Source: Micropterus salmoides (lineage: Eukaryota; Chordata; Actinopteri; Centrarchiformes; Centrarchidae). From it: 64,000 nt of DNA. Under the pieces are notes generated by a model. It ran no database searches. It was not told the DNA's origin and was given only the letters and a program-made list of their open reading frames with translations. The stretch spans positions 16,858,457-16,922,456 of the forward strand of contig NW_024040707.1 in assembly GCF_014851395.1 (NCBI RefSeq), read 5' to 3'. Below are positions 1-13,720 of the stretch, one piece after another; positions within the stretch are counted from its first letter, which is position 1, and each line of letters begins with the position of its first letter. Made by a program: the position numbers and the translations under genes.

Positions 1-246
1 CTCTCTCTCCCCCTTTCTCGCTCTCCCCCCCCCCCTCCTCCTTTACTCTCATGATCTGAGCATAGGCTAGTGAGGATGCTGTTATTGTTGTTGTTGAATT
101 GCGCCATGCTCATGGGCTCTAATACAGGGCTATAATAGCTAGCCTTTAGCTTTCATGTCAGATCAAGTCATGCACTGTATGCCCAGTTCACTGAAGCAGG
201 AGGAATTACTGCCAAAGTGCTGATGAAAGACAGAGGTAGAAAAGAA

Positions 247-249
<3 letters not shown>

Positions 250-284
<35 letters not shown>
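250..284. repeat. (GT)n microsatellite
   Basis: An uninterrupted GT dinucleotide run of about 35 bases, preceded by a purine-rich stretch. The open frames across it on both strands (poly Cys-Val or poly Thr-His) are artefacts of the repeat. Confidence 0.95.
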
Positions 285-289
<5 letters not shown>

Positions 290-3200
290 GACACAAAGGG
301 AAGTGAGGGTGTCCAGACTCTTGGTGGAAGGAGAGAAGGGCCAGACGATAAGTCAGTTATGTTGCATGGAAGCATGTCAATTAAATGCACTTTGCAGCAA
401 TGATGTTGCACTGCCAGTGTGTGGTCATACGGGTTGTGAAAGAGGAGGAGAGCCCACAGGCGACAGACCCCAAAGTGACGGTTTGCGTCTCACAATGAGC
501 TGGAAGGACTCTGGCAAAGAACTAGAAGGGGAGATCAACGCGAACTGAATAGCCAATTTCTAAGTGGTGCCCTGTTAAGTACAGGCCTACCTCTTTTACA
601 CTAAAAGACTCACCTTTGACACATGTGGGTCAAGAATCAATGGTGAAAGCCAAGCGGTGTTGGTTAGTGCACAAAACAACCATAGTTGAGTCTTTACAAC
701 AACACATACAGAAGTAGTAGAATTCAGGATTATAGACATTTCTAATTTAAAACAAAACTGCGATCATTCAGTAAAATAAGGCAGGAAAAAGAATGTTTTA
801 GATTCTATGGTCCAAACCTTTGGTAGCATATAATAACACTGGCATACAATGGGACATTAAAATGTACCCATGGGAGAAAGTTCAGTGTTTCAACTGCAAA
901 CCAACGAATAAATTTCCTTTGATCACCGGATTTTTGGAAGTCAACTTGAAAGAGAGCCAACGTTGTCTGGAGATCTGGTCCAACAATAGAATGAAGCAAA
1001 CTCAATTAAAGAAGTATACTGACAATGACACACTGTAAAAATGATTCATCACATTTGTGTTGTAAAACAGATAACGGTTGATGGATGATCACTGTTAATA
1101 TGGATAAAAGTAAAACTCCTACTCAGCCAATCAAAACACCAGTTATTCACCTTGCCATTGGCAATATACCATAGAACTTTACATTAGTGTTGTACTTTTA
1201 ACCTGACAACTGAGCAAACACTTAACTTAAACTGATTAAAACAGATGTTTGCAGTTATGCAGTTTACCCATGAAACATTTACTTTATGTTTGACTGTTAT
1301 AGCGTGATTGTAGTAGAAAATGTTAGTAGTTTGTTTTAAGGCAGTTTGTCACACACGGATTATATGTGAAAAGCAATAAAATCAACTGGCCAAACCATTA
1401 GTTTTAATATCTGGGTATGCCTATGCTGCAGACGTAGCGAACAATGTGAGTCTCAAACCACTACATTAAACTGAATTTTGTTATTTCTTTCCATCCATTT
1501 AATTGACTGAGTTTCTTGGTATTTTATGGCGAAAACACTCTACACAAGCTCTGTATTGCTAGTATCTTAGTGCCTTTAAATTTTACATCATACATTGTTT
1601 GAAAAGCAACAAGTACAACAACAATGTACAAATACACAAACATGTCTACTTGTTTTAGTAATATAAGAGAAGCTAAATGGACATCTTCTTTTATGACGTT
1701 TACTTTCTTGTTTCTGAGCATCACCTCTTCCTTGTTTTTCTGGCTCAGCTTGTTCTAACTGTATCTGGTGTTGCCTGACGGCAGCCAAACAGTACGGGGA
1801 AAGGATTGCCAAGTCAACAACCAGTTCACCATCATCTCCCCTGAGGTAAAGAGATAAGCATTTAGGACAGCACCCCGCAAAAATAAAAGTAAAGTATCAG
1901 CTGATTTTTCTTCACTGAATGGGAGTTTTTATCCACAAGGCCAAAGGCTCCCCTGAGCAAGAAGGGTTACTGTGTACAGCAATATCACTGAGCAAAGTTT
2001 CAGTAATAATGAATAATAGCAGCTACAGTAAGTGGAGCAAATGGTCAAGTAAAAACCAACATAAAGAAAAATATCTGCGCAGTTCACATCAAAGAAGTAT
2101 TCAGTATCAGGATCATAGGATGGATCGGATAAGTTATTTCTGTCTTCCCTCATTCTTATTTGTTACTTTCATCCCAACCTGGTCCTTTTGTCCCCTCCAA
2201 ATCTCTTTCAAACTTGTTTCAATGAAAGCTAATTAATTACCATGTTGAAGATTACAGAGCTAGGTCTAAGTATAAGTGGTGGCATTGGACCACCCTTATC
2301 TGTATTAATCTGACTGCATTTTCTGAAAATAAGCCTTTATATTTAGCAGATTTTTTGAATTTTAGTTAAGCAAATGATTGGACATGCTGAAGCGGCTCCA
2401 AAGTAAACAAAAGTCAGATGATGATAAGATTATCGAACAGAAATTCCATGTGTCTCTTATCTACTCCCAAGGCTTGTTTCTTTCTGTCTCACCCCCTTTG
2501 AGACAATGCAATGTAAAACCACTCAAGTCCCATGGGACCCCATTCACCATCCCATTAGTCCCTCATGAGTCCCTATCCATTGTTACAATACCTTGTAGCC
2601 ATGACCCAAAAGACACAGCTAGTCTGGAGAGAATAATAATATTCCAGGGACATTACTCACTGACATTAAAAAAATTCTTAGTAGTAACTAGCTAGGAGCC
2701 AACCACTTTCCCACATAATTCCTAATCGTAGATTCATGCACGTGAGCTAGAGGCTTGTCCCAGGAGACTTTCTGGATGGATGGGGTGTTGAGGTAGGAGG
2801 GTAAAGTCTGGATTAGCAAGGGATTCTTTTACACAGTCAAGTCAACCTTGAAACCAATGCGTAGCAAGCAGTCACCATGGGGATGAGGCTATTAATGTGG
2901 TGAGCAAGACCTGAAATTATTAGAGGACAATATAATGCATTGATAGAGATTTATAAATATATTCATATGTAATAAAGTCCCGCACACTTCATGTTAGAAA
3001 TGTGAGGGAGAATGTCATGTGTCACCTCAAGAGGGGAAAAAAAACATCAAAGACTAATGACCCAGTACCCTTTTCCATCTTCACACGCCCACAACCAAAT
3101 CTTCTTCTCCTCCAACCCACCATTTCCTCAGTTGTGAATGCTGCAATCACACCTGATTTTGGAGAGCAGTGTGTTCCTAAATTGGTGGTAACTGGGATGT

Positions 3201-3693
3201 ACCTGGCATTTTCCATCCAATAGTGATGGCTTTCAATTCCCCCCCAATGTATCACCTGAAGGTTTAAATATGATACAAGTCATTATCTATCAATTTTTTC
3301 TCCAAATTATCCTCATTGAAAAATCATTTAGTATACCCAAAGAGTATTTTTCTCAACCTGCTGCAATTATGCTGAATGAAGAGACGCAAGACAGTATTAT
3401 CTAAAGAGCATTTATCTATAAACATTTGTTATATCATGTTGACTATATATTTTCTCCTAATTCTGAGAAACTGTACATCAAACAAAATGATCATTGTCAT
3501 TGCTTGAGGTCATATTAAACACAGTCAAGACTATGCTGTGTGCTTGTAGGTTCTGTTGCCTAAAATAATGAAGATAGTCTGCTAGTTGTATATTTGTCAC
3601 CAGCACTGGGGGCAGACTGCTCGAATACAACCACGGAGTTTATCAGAAAAACACTTTAAAAAGCTCAGATTTCCTGAAAATGTATAAATGTCA

Positions 3694-3940
3694 TGTTGGG
3701 TGGCTGTGGCTCAGGGGATAGAGCGGGTTGCCCGTTTATCGGAAACTCTGCAGTTCAATCTCCGGCTCTCCCAGGTTACATGTCGAAGTGTCCTTGGGCA
3801 AGGAATTGTCCTTGCTATTCCATTGGTGTGTGAATGTCAGTTCCTGTTTGAGCAGGCTCAGTGTGAATGCGATGTAGTGTAAAAGTTCCTTGAGTGGCCA
3901 CAAAGACTAGAAAGGGGCTATACAAATACAGAGCATTTAC
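3694..3940 (+). repeat. tRNA-derived SINE
   Basis: The left part resembles a tRNA promoter. An A-box-like stretch (TGGCTCAGGGG, 3707-3717) is followed about 45 bases on by a B-box-like stretch (AGTTCAATCTC). The tRNA-unrelated body then carries phrases familiar from teleost SINEs, such as CATGTCGAAGTGTCCTTGGG and, near the end, GCTATACAAATACAGAGCAT. The B box is degraded from the GGTTCRANNCC consensus, so this is an old, probably inactive copy. The open frame at 3688-3882 simply runs through the element. Family assignment is from memory. Confidence 0.8.
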
Positions 3941-5540
3941 TTTTGTGTATTTCATGCGAACATCGGTGGATTTTAAGCATTTGAGAGTCATTTATAACAT
4001 ATGAATGATTGTAGTTGACATAAACTTAACAAGCTAATGAGATGCGGTTGATATTACTGAAAGATATTTCCATCTGTCTCAAAAGTCTCAGAATGAATAT
4101 TATACAAACTAAATGAGACTAGGAACATGCGTGAGAGATTCATCACTATGGCTATGTTTCCTTTTCTGTTGTCCCTTGTTTGACCTCAGTGCTACAAGCT
4201 GTGCTGTATCTCCGCTCATTAGCACCAAGGTCAATTCTGTACACCACTACAGAATAAAGGATCAGTGGAAAAGGGTTGACATAGCTTGATTGAACTGGAT
4301 ATGCTGATACTTCATTCAATGAGCTTCAGCTGCAGCACATGTGATCTTTCACCAGAGTGAAAGGTATGAATGAACAAGGCATGAATAGTGCCTTGATGAT
4401 ACGACAGGGCTTCTTGGGGAACTGCACCTTTAACTGAGAGTTTGGTCATCATAACAAGATAACTGCCACAATTCCAGCATTAAGGTCTAAAAACAGTTCC
4501 TATTAGATATCTAGTAATTTACCGCTATTTTTTGTGTTAAATCATGGGATGACGTTGTTATGTTTTATACATTGAGCTACTGCTGAGCCAAGGCATCTCT
4601 GTCCAGGCTGGTTTGTATTTAAAAGGCGGGGCGATTGTGTCTGTATGTGAGCATCTGTGTTCTTATCCATATAGACAGTGATGGGCTCAGTCCCATTAGT
4701 GCCTGGGAATTTCAAAGCACACCATAAATAATTCTTTGTTACCAGGCAGCTCTGAATTCACCTTGCTCCAGAAATATCCCCCCTTAATTCAATTAATAAT
4801 GAGATACCAAAGACTTTCCTCCATCAGCACTGGCAGAGAAGCAGACGACTGTATTTGATGAGATGGAACGCGGCTGCCTGTGGAATACGCACTGTCATGG
4901 ATCAAAATATTCACTGCATGCAAGATTCATGGGCTCGGAAAACAAGGACAAACTGCACCAAGCTTTGCCATGATGAACAGCAGGGGGCGGTGGTGGCCTC
5001 AAAGTGGGAGAGGTGAGCTAATGCCTGGTGTGTCACCTGTGAAACCAGGACAGGAAAAATGAACGATTACTGGGCTTTCCTCCTTTACTGGAAACTGTAA
5101 CTTTAAGTAAAGATTCGATCTCCAATGTTGGCAAAGGCTTGTACAAGTAATTTGAAGTTTGCAAAGGAAAAGGAATATTAAAGTGGATGGAAAGTGAATG
5201 AAGGCTTTTGGGAGAAATCCTCTTCACTAGTGGCTGTCAGAATACAGTACACTAGGTTGAATAGATGATTAAAAAGCTTATGCTCGGAGATTGACTTGGA
5301 CTCTTGAGAGATTCCTGCAGTGCTGGTGAAAGGTAGCCTAATTTCAAGGCTGGCATCTCTTCTTTAGAGAAATTGCTGTGCATGTTTGGATGCCATTTTA
5401 GCACATTTCAAAAAAGCGAGAAAGGTTTTCCCTATGAGGTACCATTCAGTCACATTTAGGAAACTGCTCATTATTTATGATATCAAATCTATCTATACTT
5501 CAGAGATGTTTAATAACCTGAATACAGAATCCAGAATAAA

Positions 5541-6035
5541 AGAGGCATTATATACATGCATATGATATATATTTTCCCTAATGGCCAGTAAACTATTGGG
5601 GATCAAGTTACCAAGTGTGGAATGCATTTATAGGGAAAGGGTAAGGAACAAGGCAAAAACCATTGTGGAAGACAAGAGGCACCCCCTTGCCTCTTCATTC
5701 GAACTACTGCCTTCTGGGCGACGATATTGCCTCCCTCTATTTACCAAAAATAGATCAAAGTTTTCATTTGTGCCTCAAGCAATTAAGCTTTTAAATATGT
5801 AAGTTAATAGGTAGGATACTCAGCTGGTCTGGTATTGCCTAATCAAATAGGTAGTAAAAGTGCAGGGTATGGGGAAATATGTGTTAAGTGTATTAGTATG
5901 TGACTTTGTATATTTAAAGGTTCTCTTTTGGTGTATATGTATGATGTATGTTGTATGATGTATGTTTGTAATGCCTACTTGATTGCCACGCAAACAAATT
6001 TCCTTACGGGGACAAATAAATGTACTTAGGAACTA
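5541..6035 (+). mobile_element. 3' remnant of a non-LTR retrotransposon (LINE)
   Basis: A 73-codon open frame (5581-5802) has the layout of the extreme C-terminus of a fish LINE reverse-transcriptase protein: RNKAKTIVEDKRHPL, then LLPSGRRY, then FVPQAIKLLN before the stop. About 200 bases of 3' UTR follow. It ends with ACAAATTTCCTTACGGGGAC and AATAAATG, the type of tail common to fish LINE 3' ends. No upstream RT or endonuclease domain is present, so the copy is 5' truncated and dead. The LINE clade cannot be decided from this tail. Confidence 0.7.
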
Positions 6036-7894
6036 CTTTTCATCATACAAACTAAAAGTAGTAAGTGAGTGCTAAAAGTTCAGAAATTCCTCCTTGGATA
6101 AATGGTGCTATCAATCATGGCTAATGTTCCCATTTTCTCTAAAACTTTCACCTGAGAATCAGCGTAGCTGCCCTAAGGCATAAGCAGAATACAGTTAGAA
6201 GCTGCTTAGGGCCACAAAGCCTCATTATAAAAGTTGTCTATTCAGTTTTTAAATAATTAAGACATTTAAATTAATTATCTTTTTTTTTCTTTTTACTGTT
6301 TTATGTTTAGTGAATTTAGTGAACAGATATTGTTCAGTCAAATATACTTTCTGGTCAGGAACCAAATGGCTTGGGCCGTGTTTAGAAGTCTCTTCATAAA
6401 ACACTAATATCCAATAGGGTTTTTCTTCAAGCCGGGTAGCTGTGAAGGACATGTTTACTCACAAGGTCTGCATACTATCTTGATAACAACATGGTTGTTT
6501 GCTCTCTGAGATCTTCTCCAAAAGATCTACTCTATTTAAAGGTAAAAATTACAAAACACAAACAGTGTAATATAAGGGAAATTTGATTCCTAATTTATAT
6601 TATACATGCATACCGGATTTCTTTCCAAAAAGAGCATGTTAAAGGTCACACATTTAATCAGACAATGTCATTTTCTTTCTTATGTTTGTATGCTATTATA
6701 AGATTACGTGTTGGGAAAATGCTTCCAAGATTACCATAGGTGTTCTGATTGAATTAACCAGCAAGTAACTACATAAAAGTAAAGACGAGCTCCCGTACAG
6801 CAGGTAGACCGGCACAGTCCTGCGTCTGGTGTCTTCTGACAAGCGGTCAATAGTGAAAGAAAGAAACAGCTTGCTCAGCAAAAGAAAAGAGTTCCAAACG
6901 AAAAAGGGGGAAGAGATCCTATGAAAAGCAGCAGCAGGAGGAGAAAATGATGAAATTAGTGCTTCAGGCTTTCTTAAAAGGACACCAAAGATTAATTTGT
7001 CATCGAAAATATCTACTGAATGGGATGCTTATTAGTGAACATAATTGTGTTTAAAAGCAATTATACACCAGTCGTTTCCCTTGCTTGGAGATAAGAATCA
7101 GAACATTGAGTCATTTATGAAAGAGAAATGAGCTGATGGTGGATTGCAAGTACCATAGTGGCCAAGGGAATTGTGGTACTGGTGGCCCACTATACAGCAG
7201 TTGACAAAGAACATCATGAAACCACGAAATACTGGCATTTTGTTAAGACCCAAGGTCATTTACGTGCCTTCTATGTTATTCAAAAACTCCTTTGCTTGTA
7301 CCTTTACCTGTGAACCAATCTGAGCAAAAAAGAGGATGTTTGGCAAACAATCCCACTGACCATGACCTTCACGCACATCATAACGGCAACCAGATATAGT
7401 TCCCCGCCACCAAAATGTGTGGCAGCTACAAGAACCTCAGTTAGCTATGTAATTAGGTCATATATCAAAACAATGAAGCGACTGGGTGGGGAGGGACAGA
7501 GATGGTCAGAGAGGAGATGAAAGAAGCAGAGGAGAAAGACGGTGGATAGAGTTTAACGGGGAAAGGGGAAGTAAAGGAAGTTTAGGGAAATAACAAAAAC
7601 AATGCAGTTGGAGAGCGCAGGTGAAAGGAATACACAGATAGAGACAGGAGGAAGCAGTCTGCTTTTAAATGGCTAATCATAAATGAGAGACAGAAGAAGA
7701 TGCTGAAGACATAAGACAGGCCAGGTAATTGAAAACAACTACAGCACATTATGACAGAGGCAAAAGAAAGAAGAAGATCTGCCTTATAATTTGTGTTTAG
7801 ACTGTGTTTTGTTAGAAATAAGTGAGTGTCACCTATAGAATGTATTTAAAGATGGATGACGTGTCTCCACTTCCTCCTATTATACAAAAAAATC

Positions 7895-8668
7895 TTGTGC
7901 TGATGATGTCATTTGGAGCCAGAGTCTGCGCAGTAGTGATCTGGGTTGGAGCCGAGGTATTGACTTTTGGAAAGCTGTCATGATGTCCATATTTATATAC
8001 AGTCTATGGTGTCACCCTGGTGTCAAATCAGCATGGCTCTTCACGCCTCTGGGTTGTGAGACTGACATCTCACGGCAATGACTGAATTAAATATTTTAAA
8101 GAATCTAATGCAGATTCAGTAACCTTTAGAACTTGTTTTGTGATAACTGCCTTTGTACAACAGGAAAAAAGATATTCCAAGTGAAGCCAAAGTGGAAGTG
8201 CCTTAAACCTCCATTCTTTCTAATGGCCAGCAGGGGGCAACTCCACTAGTTGCAAAAAAAAGATCCAATTGCATTGGACTCAATGGCAAAATTACCCTAC
8301 TTCTCTTTTAATTTATTACCTCAATAAACACTCCTAATGAGTTTATGGTATCAGTCGCTTGTTTCAAGTTTTCAGTTGCCTAAAAATGTCTTGGTTGTAC
8401 TAAAAAACACTCCAATGAGTCACCTGTTAATTTTTCCCAGGAAGTACATTTTGTTTTACATTTTGTTTTTTGTTTCTCGCTAAAATTAATGGTATTATTA
8501 ACCAGGCTAACTTGCTCCATTCTCTTGTCCAAACATGGTCACGTCTGGTCTGGTTCCAAAAAACCAAGACGGCAAAGGCCAAAATGCCAAAATCACGGCT
8601 TAAAGCAGTCCACAAACCAATGGGTGATTTCACGGTGGCTATGTCCACTTCTTTTATACAGTCTGTGT
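7895..8668 (+). repeat. composite teleost interspersed repeat, about 770 bp
   Basis: The segment carries several phrases I know as high-copy in teleost genomes: TTTGGAGCCAGAGTCTGCGC, CCATATTTATATACAGTCTA, a GGCCAGCAGGGGGCAACTCC block, then AACCAATGGGTGATTTCACG and a closing TCTTTTATACAGTCTGTG. They occur in the order expected for one element, so I treat it as a single diverged copy with internal deletions. No coding capacity is evident. The class is unknown to me. Open frames at 8427-8714 lie entirely inside it. Confidence 0.6.
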
Positions 8669-11366
8669 TCCAAACACTCAAGAGAGTAGTACATCGGGTC
8701 TGACAAGAGGGCACTAGGATGTCAGTGTGTCACTTTATGAATATATGTTTGGGTATGTCTGCAAGTTTGCATGCATGATCATCCGTCCAGTCTCCTTTTC
8801 CCATTTTCCAAACTGTCATGTCTGCACTGCTGGTCTCCTGAGGGCAAGTGCGTCTAATAGCTTACACTTTACATAGTGTCCTCGCACTGGGGCTGCGTTT
8901 AAATGATAGCAAGCCAGGCAAACAAACAGAAATCAGGGATTGTGCTGTGTGTGTGAGAGATATACACACATACACACACCTTCTTAAACCACAGTAATGC
9001 TTAAAGCACTATGACAACATGCATAATTAAAGGCACCCTACCTAAAAATAGAAGGGTGGAAAAGAGAGAGTGCAGAAACAAGAGATGAGTGAGAACTGAG
9101 AGACAGAGAGAAAGGGGTGACGGAGGGGAGTAACAAAGTAGAAAAAAAACATTTCCACTGCACAAATTGTGTGGACAGTCTGACTTTTCTATTAGGGAGT
9201 AAACTTGTCAATTTTCTTTTCCATCTTCAAACAAACAGTGTGAAATGACTCAAGCTGCCGTCTGATTGCCTGAAAGAAAGACTTGATGGGAGAGTTGGCT
9301 TCATTATGTAGAGAAATAACAGGCAGCCGACGAAGTCGTCTGTGATATTTGCATTATTTTGAGTAGCAGATTATAAATGGTATTAAAGTGCTCTACATTC
9401 ACAGCATGTTCACAATTGATTTGCCCAAAGCATGCCATTCCATTTTACATTCCCAAGCCACTTCAATTAAAGAAAAAACACCTTGCTGTTACAAGTCCTC
9501 TCCTTACCCCCATTATTCTCTGCCGCTCCTTTATTTTCCCCCTCCCTCCCATCATCAGCTTATTTCAGAGATGCAATCTCCGTTTTATCTTTTTTTTCTT
9601 GTGTCTTGTTGGCCGTGCCTCAGTGCACCTTATTAAAATGTATACTTTCAAATCATTCTTCAAAGGCGAACTGTTTGCCAAGAGAACCAGAGCCATGCCC
9701 TGTGTTACAGGAAATTACAGTGAGACTGAGCAGAACCAGATAGCCCACCTCTTTCTGGCTGCCTGCTTCCTCTGTATTGGTTTGGCAACATCGTGTTACA
9801 CAGCTGCAAATCAGGTGATAAAACACTTTAAACGTTCACTCATTATATTAGTCTACCACTGTTTCGTCAGATTCTGAAATGCAGCCCAAGCACTTGGCAC
9901 TTCCGTCCAAACAACCTATTTCCCACCTTTTATAGAAGCAAATATTTATCTCTACAGCCCTCAATCTGCACCCAAAAACCAAAACAAAATACACATATTC
10001 ATAAAACAACCAGGCACATCTTTAAACAAAATGACTAAGCTACCGTAGAGCAGCACATAGTGAATCTCCTCAGATTCACCCTTGGACTGTTTATTTGTTT
10101 AGCCTAGGCTGTCTTGTTGATAACCAAATGCATTTGCAATGATAACATGCCCATGAGGCTAAAATGAGGCCATACACTACGGCTGTGCTGATAGAGGATG
10201 AGGAACTCGGAGGCTGTGATTGGCTTGACTGTGATGTTCAATTAATAGTCAACTCACCGAGTCCTATACGCACATCAAAGTGCACCATTGGGCCTAATCA
10301 ATGATTGACATTGCAGAATAATCCCAGGCACTGAAGGGCTGGAGCAATATTATCTCTTAACTATTTACCACAGTGAAGAGCACCAAACAATGAATATAAA
10401 AACTGAAACAGAATAAAAGAATAAAAGAGGAAGAGGGAAAGTGTAGTTTTCTGTCGGTATTATTTTAAACAGGATGCTGCCATCCAGGCCCAAACCGGCT
10501 GTGTAAAAGTGTGTGAACATGGATTCTTAAAACGGTCCAACTTCATCCACCTATCATCCTTAGTGTTCTTCCCATCGCTTGTGCTCCCAGAACGCAAAGC
10601 AGCTTAGACAGTGGGACCCTGTTACAGTTTGGCTGCAACAAAGGAGTTGTTGCAGGAGTTGCGGAGTACCCTGCGGGCCTGTGCTTTCTGGCTGGCAGCT
10701 TTACATATAAAACAGGCAGGCCTATCTGTCTCTGCACAGGCTGCGGCCACAAAGTCCGAATCCCCAGCTTGGAGCGCTCTGAGGATCCTCACTCTGCACA
10801 GGGAGAGATTAACAACAAACACTAAACATGACTCTTCTGTCCACGTCTCAGAGAAAGAGGGAAATTATGGATCACTAGGGGAAGTTTGGTCAACTGAAAG
10901 TCTCTGGCTTCACTGTCACCACAAAGAATGATAAATTGTCTTTATTTGCATATATGTACAATATGAAGCTTCGGTGTTGTCATGTTGCAAGCTACTGTCG
11001 TCACGTTGGAAGTTACTGGTGCTGAACGTGGTACTGTCTGCAGCAAATAAAAACCATTTAAATGCTGACTTTACTTTGGCTTTCAAAATTGGTCACAGTA
11101 GGTGCAAATCTTAATGTTATTTTATTTCATTTATCAGGAGTTGCAAGGCATCCAGAGGTAGCCAACAGAAACTGTGACACAAGCAAACACTGACATCTAC
11201 AGCACGCTACATGTAGTTACACTTTCTAAGTAACGTGTGTGAGGCACACTCAAATATGATTTTAGGCACATTCGGAGGAAAACAGGCCTATATTTTTAAT
11301 CATGGCTGGTTGAGAAAAAAACAAAATATTTTCTTTCCATTATTAAATGATTAAACTCTTCAATTA

Positions 11367-11665
11367 CCATAAAACTTCAATTAATAGCCAGGGCTTTTTT
11401 TTTTTTTTTGCTTAAATCACAGAACTCACCCTGCCTCTACAGGGAACAGGCTTCTGTATGGGACAGGCCTTTAATTCTTTTACCATGCTGGTATAATAAA
11501 TAATACTTTGGTGCCCATTGTTTGCGTAAAATGAACTAAACAACTGAATCTAACCAATTTAACAATGTGTAGCATGTCCATATTAAAGCTAAGCAGCTTA
11601 GAACTTGCTCAAGCAGACGACCCAGTGGGCTTCGAGCGGTTTTATACCTCCAAAGAACTTCTATA
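11367..11665 (+). repeat. TIR element, truncated copy (same family as 42032-42504)
   Basis: It starts with CCATAAAACTTCAATTAA, directly after a TA dinucleotide, and then runs colinear with the complete copy at 42032-42504. Shared blocks include ATAGCC.GGGC, CTCACCCTGCC, GGGACAGGCCTTTAATT, GAATCTAACCAAT and CAGTGGGCTT. The match fades near 11665 without reaching the right terminal inverted repeat, so this copy lost its right end. It also contains an 18-base T run. It is a non-autonomous DNA element with no ORF. Confidence 0.75.
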
Positions 11666-11714
11666 AAAACTATCAGAAGTAATCTGATCGGATTTCAGAT
11701 ATCGGGCTCTTGAA

Positions 11715-12412
11715 AATGGGTTGTTCAAAAGAAAAAAGGATTCTTAAATTGGATATGATCACCTAATCCAATCTTGGTTTAGATCTGAATCAAACCTTTA
11801 GTATCTGTTGTTCAAAACTTTTTAGTGGGATTGGATTACCTTTGATCCCAACAGAAGGGTGGATGCAGTGTGGATTTTAGGAACAAAATGTCATAAAAAT
11901 TTTCCAAACAATTCAACATTTTTATCATGTAGTAGCCTATATACATATTTATTTATATTTTGCACTTGATTTGTTTAAACTTTACAGTGATAAAGTAGAC
12001 ATTACCTATAAACCATAAAGTAAAAAGTAAATAATCCCCCACAGCTGTCAATATCAATCAAAAATAATTTATTTAATTTCAACTGTTACTCATTACTGTA
12101 CATTAATTTACAAAGGCACAATCATCAGAGGTAAACCATTCGAAAGCAGTTTGTAACAACTGCATCCCTTATTGCACGTCCAGTCAGTCCAATCATTAAC
12201 AGCCTAGGTTGTGATATGTAGTCCCATTTAGAGCACTGGAAGTCTGGATTTGGTAATCCTAAAAAGTTTGTATCTGGATCAGTGTGATATAATCTGATGT
12301 TGCTTTGAAAAACCGGCACAAAAATAGGATGGGTTACCTGATCCTGCATAGCAAAACATGGGATTCCAAATCCGGATCATTCTGATCCAGATTAAACTTT
12401 TGAACCACTGGG
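11715..12412. repeat. non-autonomous DNA transposon, hAT-like
   Basis: The right end reads, on the minus strand, CAGTGGTTCAAAAGTTTAAT. Related TTGTTCAAAA...GGATTGGATTACC motifs occur near 11720 and 11805, suggesting degenerate terminal inverted repeats. CAGTG termini with short TIRs are typical of hAT elements, but target-site duplications could not be fixed, so the class is tentative. The segment 12217-12405 is repeated at 13036-13192. There is no transposase reading frame. Confidence 0.5.
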
Positions 12413-12689
12413 CCCAGATGTCCATGAAATTTGCTGGTTACTGAAAATGTCACGCATTATTACAACGCGTCAAGAACAACACTGCTGACCACCTGAACAC
12501 ACTATCCATTACATTACAGTGTTGTGGATGTTACTTGGGACATGTCGGTCTAATCAAATTACTAATAAAAAGTAAAACCAAATAAATGGCTATCTAATGC
12601 AAAACATTTAACAGCAGATGTAATTACCCATCAAAAGTGCATTCCAACAATTTTTATGGGCTGAAAGATTCTGTGAGGTGAGTTGCTCA

Positions 12690-12953
12690 GACTTTCAGCA
12701 ATGAACAAATCCAGCAAACACAAATGAAATTGCTCAACACAACGAATGCTTGTGGTGATTTCCCCAAATTCATTCCAGTCTTAAAATTATTCAACTCCTT
12801 CATGGTATTTGTGCTGTTGTGAGGGATTCTATTCAGGGGCTGAGTAATTTTGAGAATGGAGAAGTCATCTGAATTTGGGGAAACCACTTGAAGCATCTGT
12901 TGTGTTGAGCTATTTCAATCGCTTTTGTTTGATTTGTTCAACAGCTGAAAGTC
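12690..12953. repeat. foldback (hairpin) element, about 264 bp
   Basis: The left arm (about 12690-12775) and the right arm (about 12869-12953) are imperfect reverse complements of each other over some 85 bases. The outer ends read GACTTTCAGC and GCTGAAAGTC. Inner matches include GAACAAAT, GCTCAACACAAC and TTTCCCCAAATTC. This is the structure of a MITE or foldback element and lies between two copies of another repeat (12217-12405 and 13036-13192). Confidence 0.7.
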
Positions 12954-13035
12954 TGCAAATGTTGACAATGAACCCGATTTGCAGTGGGGATTGAGTAATT
13001 TTGATTGCAACTGTAGCTAGTAGCCTAAAATGTGT

Positions 13036-13192
13036 TATAGTCCCATTTAGAACACTGGTTATCCGGATTTGGTAATCTTGAAAAATTGGATCAGGGTGTT
13101 TCAGAAAGGTAAAATGGACTACTTGATCCTGGATAGCAAAACATGGGATTTCCAAATCCGGATCATACTTATCCAGATTAAACTTTTTGAAG
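13036..13192. repeat. second copy of the hAT-like right end
   Basis: Colinear with 12217-12405. Shared blocks include TAGTCCCATTTAGA.CACTGG, GGATTTGGTAATC, TGATCCTG.ATAGCAAAACAT and CCAAATCCGGATCAT. Together with the foldback element between them, the two copies suggest either a local duplication or one element interrupted by another. Confidence 0.7.
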
Positions 13193-13720
13193 AACATGTT
13201 CTCACTGTGAAGCCATTCAACTGCATAACATCAACATCAGGTGATTGATACCAGCGGCGTCAGCTAAGAGGAAACAACATGTATCAGCTATAAATAAGAC
13301 AACTGTTTACCTGGACCTTTAGGCTATTCCTCTTTTGCTGCCTCCGCACACTTCCGGGCCTGTCAACTGAACTGATAATCCTACTGGAATAAGAAACTGT
13401 AATGCAATTCTGAATTCCGAATTGTAATTCAGTAGAAACGTAATCATGTTACTAAAACATGTTGCCGCTTCCTATCACATGATTACATGTGTCACGGTCA
13501 AGCGCTATTTGCTAGGACCACTGGTAGCCACTAGATGTCACTGTTGAACACAAGCATGTATTCAACGTCAAATGACAACTTACTACTGTTGTGACTTTGC
13601 CCTCTTGGGTTTTGTAAAGACATTTCATCCTGCCCAACTACTGTTGCCCCACTTCTTTTCAAGAAAAGTGAAAATAAAAATGTGTAATTTCAATAAACTA
13701 TGAAGGAAACATACCAACAT

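Noticed and set aside
9377..9877. 166-codon plus-strand open frame, the longest in the left flank
   Set aside because: Composition follows local pyrimidine and AT-rich DNA, two other frames over the same region are also open, there is no domain, no conserved motif and no splice-linked partner.
10611..10931. 106-codon plus-strand open frame with a helical-looking N-terminus
   Set aside because: Overlapping open frames exist on both strands in a GC-richer patch. No family resemblance and no exon neighbours.
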